Source of the DNA: a bacterium UBP1_UBA4771
GTDB taxonomy: Bacteria; Krumholzibacteriota; Krumholzibacteriia; Krumholzibacteriales; Krumholzibacteriaceae
Length of the DNA stretch: 8,144 nt
Direction of reading: 5' to 3'
Assembly (NCBI GenBank): GCA_002403295.1
Contig: DHHN01000169.1
Span: 6,001 to 14,144, forward strand
The notes under the pieces are model-generated. The model made no database searches. It had not been told where the DNA came from and worked only from the letters and a program-made list of their open reading frames with translations. A program made the translations under genes and the position numbers. Positions 5,238 through 8,144 of this stretch are shown in pieces (position 1 is the first letter of the stretch; each line of letters starts with the position of its first letter).

Positions 5238-6938
5238 ATGTGGTGGAGCCTCTTTTTGTTTCCCGCCGATATTCCCCTTTCGACCGTTCATTCGACCGCG
5301 TCGCCGCACGGAACGGCCTCCCCGGTGGTCATCAACGAGGTGTACTACGACCACCCGGGGCGGGACGACGGTTGGGAGTTCGTCGAGCTTTTCAACCCCG
5401 GCCCCGACACGGTCGCCCTCGCGGGCTGGCGCATCGAATCCCTCGACGGCGCCTCCGGCGGGTCCCGGTGTCTCTGGACGGGCGGGGCGCTCGCGCGGCT
5501 CGGGCCCGGCGAAATCGCCTGCGTCGCCGGCGGCGCGCTCGGGCCTGCGAGCGGGTATCTTCTCGCGGGCGAGCTCGAAAACGGCCCCGACGCGGTGCGT
5601 CTGTCCTCGCCGGCCGGAGCCGTCGATCTCCTCGGATACGGCCCGATCGCCGTCGAGGGGCTCTGCGAGGGAAGCCCGGCCCCGGACGTGCCGGCCGGAA
5701 CGGGCCTCTCGCGCAAGCCGGACGGAGTCGACAGCGACCGCAACGATGTTGATTTCGTGCCGGCGGCGCCGACTCCGGGGCGCAGGAATTTCTTCGCGCG
5801 CGACGTCGAAATCTCCCTCGTTCCCCCGGTCGATCTCCCCTGCCCGGGCGCTTCGTTCGCGTTCACGCTGCGGCTGCGAAACGCCGGGCTCGAGCCGTTC
5901 GACGCTTCCGTGGCGGCGCGCGTCGTCGTCGACCGCGGCGCGGGGTCGGATTCCGCGCTCGTGCGAAAGGAGCTTCGGCTCGCCCCGGGAGCGCTCGACT
6001 CGATCGCCGTGAGGGCCGCGACGCCCTTTGCGGATCGATTCGAGGTGAAAGCGTACCTCGAAGGCGCTCCCGATGAATGGGCCGGCGACGACTCGGTCCG
6101 CGCGGAGCTTCGATCCTCGCCCGGGGAGATCGTCGTAAACGAGATCATGTATCGTCCCGCCGAGACCGAGTGCGAGTGGGTCGAAATCGTCTGCGCCGGC
6201 GGGAGCGCTCACGATCTCGCTGGTTGGACGATCTGCGACGCGACGGGGTCGAGGCGGCTCATCTCGCGGGAGCCGCTCGTCATCGCGCCCTTCGGATATC
6301 TCATCCTCGCGCGCGATTCGGCGGCGTTCGCCGGGAGGTACCCGCACTGCCGGGCGCCCGTTCGAAGCCCCGCCGGGGGATGGCCCTCGCTCAACGACAC
6401 CGAACGCGGCGGCGTCGCCGACCGGGTATCGCTGCACGACGCCGGGGGCGTTCTCGTCGAGTCGGTCGCCTATCGCGACCTCATCGGCAAGGAGCGCGGA
6501 CGAAGCATCGAGCGTTTTTCGGAGACCGCATGCAGCTCCGCGCCGGGCGGCGTCTGGCACCGGTCGGCGGCGCGGGACGGGGCGACTCCCGGCGCCGAGA
6601 ACTCGACGCGGGCCCGCGCCGCGTCGAAGGGGTCGCGCCTCGCGCTCGCCCCGAACCCCTTTTCTCCGGCGCGCCACGGCGCGGTCTCCATATCGGGCGC
6701 CCTCGCCGGCGGAGAAACCGGCTTCCGCGTGAGAATATTCAGCGTCGCCGGCATCGAGCTTCGACGCATCTTCGGCGAGTCCGGCGGCGCACGGGTATTT
6801 TCGTGCGGATGGGACGGACGGGACGACGGGGGCGCCGCCCTGCCGTCCGGTATCTACGTGTGCCTCGTCGAGTTTCTGGGAGCGGGAGGTGGGGTGTGCA
6901 GAAGGGAAAAGGCCTGTATCGTCGTGGCCGGAGGGTGA
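5238..6938 (+). CDS. Surface/secreted protein: two lamin-tail domains, Ig-like linker, FlgD-like C-terminus
   Basis: The frame is open from GTG 5226. ATG 5238 (566 residues) was preferred because AAGGG at 5222-5226 is the only ribosome-binding candidate. GTG 5226, 5229 and 5235 are alternatives. The N-terminus (MWWSLFLFPADIPL) is hydrophobic but lacks basic residues, so it is a weak signal peptide. Lamin-tail domain 1 spans about 29-186: VVINEVYYDHPG, WEFVELFNPG, LAGWRIESLD, ending TPGRRNFF. Residues 187-292 look like a CARDB-type Ig domain. Lamin-tail domain 2 spans about 298-456: IVVNEIMYRP, CEWVEIVC, LAGWTICD, then GRSIERFS and DGATPGAENS. The end is a FlgD-type Ig module: LALAPNPFSP at 468-477 and WDGRDDGGAALPSGIY at 525-540. 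Such C-terminal modules are typical of secreted FCB-type proteins and may mark them for export or surface attachment. It contains 13 cysteines. No enzymatic motif is seen. It overlaps the next gene by 43 bases. Confidence 0.88.
   Translation: MWWSLFLFPADIPLSTVHSTASPHGTASPVVINEVYYDHPGRDDGWEFVELFNPGPDTVALAGWRIESLDGASGGSRCLWTGGALARLGPGEIACVAGGALGPASGYLLAGELENGPDAVRLSSPAGAVDLLGYGPIAVEGLCEGSPAPDVPAGTGLSRKPDGVDSDRNDVDFVPAAPTPGRRNFFARDVEISLVPPVDLPCPGASFAFTLRLRNAGLEPFDASVAARVVVDRGAGSDSALVRKELRLAPGALDSIAVRAATPFADRFEVKAYLEGAPDEWAGDDSVRAELRSSPGEIVVNEIMYRPAETECEWVEIVCAGGSAHDLAGWTICDATGSRRLISREPLVIAPFGYLILARDSAAFAGRYPHCRAPVRSPAGGWPSLNDTERGGVADRVSLHDAGGVLVESVAYRDLIGKERGRSIERFSETACSSAPGGVWHRSAARDGATPGAENSTRARAASKGSRLALAPNPFSPARHGAVSISGALAGGETGFRVRIFSVAGIELRRIFGESGGARVFSCGWDGRDDGGAALPSGIYVCLVEFLGAGGGVCRREKACIVVAGG
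6885..6889 (+). promoter_or_regulatory. Ribosome binding site deciding the start of the barrel gene
   Basis: GGAGG lies inside the end of the lamin-tail gene, 6 bases before GTG 6896. The competing GTG at 6935, which overlaps the upstream TGA, has a GGAGG directly adjacent with no spacer and is therefore less likely. Confidence 0.6.
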
Positions 6939-7699
6939 TTCGAGCGTGCGCGCTCGCGGCCGCGTGCGCGCTCGGCGCCGGCATCCGCGGCGCCTGCGCC
7001 GAAGGCGCGTGGGGCGAGGCGCCGATCCGCCGGATTTCCGGTCCGCTTTCCGGGGTGGCGTCCGATTCCGCGTCCGCCGCGGCGGCGTTCCTGTCGCTCG
7101 AGAATCCGTACTCGATCGAAGGGCTCGTCGCGTCGCGGATCGAAGCGGAGGCTTCGGGCGGGATATTCGCCGTCGGCGCCGCCTGGAGCCGGCTTTCGCA
7201 CGCGCTGTACCGGGAAGACCGCCTTTCCGGCGCGATCGCGTTCGCGACCCCGGTTCCCGGCGTCATGATCGGAGTCGAATCGGGGTTTCTCCGGCGACAG
7301 GCGGCGGGCTTTCGCGGAGAGCGTTCTTTCCCGGTCCGACTCGTGGCCGCGTGGAGACGCTCCCGATCGGCAGCCGTGCTGCTCGCCGTGCCGGTGTTCG
7401 AGAGCGGCGCCGCCGCGCGCGTGCGAAGCTCGTGGTCATGCCTCGCTTCTTTCGGGACGTTCGCCCTCGGCGTCGCCGCCTTTTCGCCGGACGGCCTTTC
7501 GACCGAGCACCGCCTCGACGCGTCCGTATCGCTTGCCGCGCGGGCGACGCTCCGGACCGCGTACGCCTGCCGGTCCGGCGAGCTCTCGACCGGCGTTTGC
7601 GTCGAGATCCGGCGCTGCATCTTCGGATTCTCGTGGAGCGTCCATCCCGTGCTCGGGATGAGCTCCTCGGCGGGGGCGGGGAGGAGGTGGACGTGGTGA
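6896..7699 (+). CDS. Putative outer-membrane beta-barrel protein, PorV-like style, unrecognised family
   Basis: With the GTG start at 6896 the protein has 267 residues. It begins with a classic signal peptide: basic KGKGLYRRGRRVIR, core ACALAAACALGAGI, cleavage site ACA-EG near residue 35. The mature part opens with a Ser/Ala-rich stretch and SLENPYSIEGL (67-77). This resembles the 'NPA-L' plug motif near the start of PorV/FadL-like barrels in FCB bacteria. It continues with alternating hydrophobic strands (for example GGIFAVGAAWSRLSHALY, GAIAFATPVPGVMIGVESGF, VSLAARATLRTAYAC). It ends with FSWSVHPVLGMSSSAGAG near residues 246-262, short of a terminal Trp. These features suggest about 10 or more strands. 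There are seven cysteines, four of them in the mature domain after residue 180. An alternative GTG start at 6935 would give 254 residues and a shorter signal peptide. No specific family could be named. The 3' end overlaps the next gene. Confidence 0.72.
   Translation: MQKGKGLYRRGRRVIRACALAAACALGAGIRGACAEGAWGEAPIRRISGPLSGVASDSASAAAAFLSLENPYSIEGLVASRIEAEASGGIFAVGAAWSRLSHALYREDRLSGAIAFATPVPGVMIGVESGFLRRQAAGFRGERSFPVRLVAAWRRSRSAAVLLAVPVFESGAAARVRSSWSCLASFGTFALGVAAFSPDGLSTEHRLDASVSLAARATLRTAYACRSGELSTGVCVEIRRCIFGFSWSVHPVLGMSSSAGAGRRWTW
7683..7687 (+). promoter_or_regulatory. Ribosome binding site for the lipoprotein gene
   Basis: GGAGG within the last codons of the barrel gene stands 8 bases before GTG 7696 and 5 bases before GTG 7693. 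It supports translation of the downstream gene despite the overlap, and leaves both GTG codons possible as starts. Confidence 0.6.
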
Positions 7700-8144
7700 G
7701 GGCCGTATTCGCCGGCGCCATCGCGGCGTTTCTCGTCGCGGGCTGCGGAGGGATCGACGCGCGCCGCGCGGCGGCGCCTCCCGATCCGGCGCGCCGCGGC
7801 GAGAACGAATCGGATCACGGAGGTTCGGCGGAGCCCGCGATCTCGGTCGAGGACTTCGGGATCGCCGAGGAGCTCCCGCCCGCGGCCGCCGGCGGCGGAT
7901 CGAACCTGCGGCCGTCCGGACGCGCCCGCTTCACGCTCGACGGAATCGCCGCTGGCGGAGAGACGAGAGCGGAAGAATACGCTTCGCTGTCGACGAGGCG
8001 CATTCGCGTTGTCCTTCGCCGGAGGGAGGCCGCCGGCCGTGAGGCGACGGTCGGTTTCGCCGGAGCGCAGGCGTTTTCCGGATCGATCTCGCTTCGGGCC
8101 GGAAGCTTCGTTCCGGATTTCGGCGAGGGCCTGCTGGCGGGCGG
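7696..8144 (+). CDS. Putative outer-membrane lipoprotein with 'DFGEGLL' surface-protein motif, 3' end outside window
   Basis: The frame is open from GTG 7696 to the window end (149 codons plus two bases), so the protein is truncated. GTG 7696 gives the common GTGA overlap with the barrel gene; GTG 7693 is equally possible. The N-terminus is a lipoprotein signal: MRAVFAGAIAAF followed by lipobox LVAGC, with Cys17 as the lipidated residue and Gly-Gly after it. Residues 20-75 are Pro/Ala/Gly-rich and probably flexible. From about residue 76 the chain becomes beta-rich (RIRVVLRRREAAG, GAQAFSGSISLRAGSF) and ends FVPDFGEGLLAG. This recalls the 'GDYRV-FGQGL' segment of large helix-hairpin-helix (ComEA-like) surface proteins found in FCB-type genomes. 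No helix-hairpin-helix motif is present in the visible part. The family guess is tentative and needs the missing 3' part. Confidence 0.65.
   Translation, partial: MRAVFAGAIAAFLVAGCGGIDARRAAAPPDPARRGENESDHGGSAEPAISVEDFGIAEELPPAAAGGGSNLRPSGRARFTLDGIAAGGETRAEEYASLSTRRIRVVLRRREAAGREATVGFAGAQAFSGSISLRAGSFVPDFGEGLLAG

Noticed and set aside
5219..5752. 177-codon open frame starting at ATG 5219
   Set aside because: The start looks attractive, but the downstream product is Arg-rich nonsense while frame 3 carries the lamin-tail motifs. Kept only as a hint of a possible indel near the start.
3177..6677. 1166-codon open frame on the - strand
   Set aside because: Very long, but it spans parts of three well-supported + strand genes and an intergenic gap. 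Its composition is Arg/Gly/Asp-rich with no motif or hydrophobic pattern. Expected by chance when TA-containing codons are rare.
6739..7818. 359-codon open frame on the - strand
   Set aside because: Arg/Ala/Pro/Ser-rich with no recognisable domain, opposite the signal-peptide-bearing barrel gene. Shadow.

Overview
The window is GC-rich bacterial DNA. Hand counts give about 42% GC at 481-600, 68% at 8041-8100 and 83% at 1681-1740. All genes lie on the + strand and are tightly packed. No rRNA, tRNA, CRISPR array, insertion sequence, integrase or phage gene is visible. Several features recall uncultured lineages of or near the FCB group (for example Eisenbacteria or Krumholzibacteriota-like genomes): lamin-tail domains joined to a FlgD-like Ig domain, an outer-membrane barrel of the 'SLENPYS' type, a 'DFGEGLL' surface protein, and a large VWA membrane protein ending in 'EWIARKAWGL'. 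This placement is inference from gene style, not from a marker gene.

Region 1 (1-1549) is a signalling-type cluster. It holds the 3' part of a tetratricopeptide-repeat (TPR) gene, then two tandem paralogous STAS-domain proteins (anti-sigma-factor antagonist type) that each keep the phosphorylatable serine. It is closed by a textbook intrinsic terminator: a perfect 11-bp stem, a GAAA loop and a T tract. The partner kinase/anti-sigma factor and PP2C phosphatase are not in the window.

Region 2 (about 1567-5072) is a two-gene, translationally coupled unit. The first gene encodes a 719-residue inner-membrane protein with a von Willebrand A domain (complete MIDAS) and a glutamine-amidotransferase-like domain lacking the nucleophile Cys. 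The second, sharing an ATGA overlap, encodes an exported fusion of a LolA/DUF2092-like domain with a TlpA-like thioredoxin carrying CPPC. Both are expected to act at the periplasmic side of the envelope.

Region 3 (about 5176-8144) is a three-gene overlapping cassette of exported proteins. In order they are a surface protein with two lamin-tail domains and a FlgD-like C-terminal domain, a small outer-membrane beta-barrel candidate, and a lipoprotein cut by the window end. A plausible sigma70-type promoter precedes it. The three genes overlap with good internal Shine-Dalgarno sites, so they are probably made together. This cassette is the best candidate here for an uncharacterised envelope system, but nothing in the sequence proves a function.
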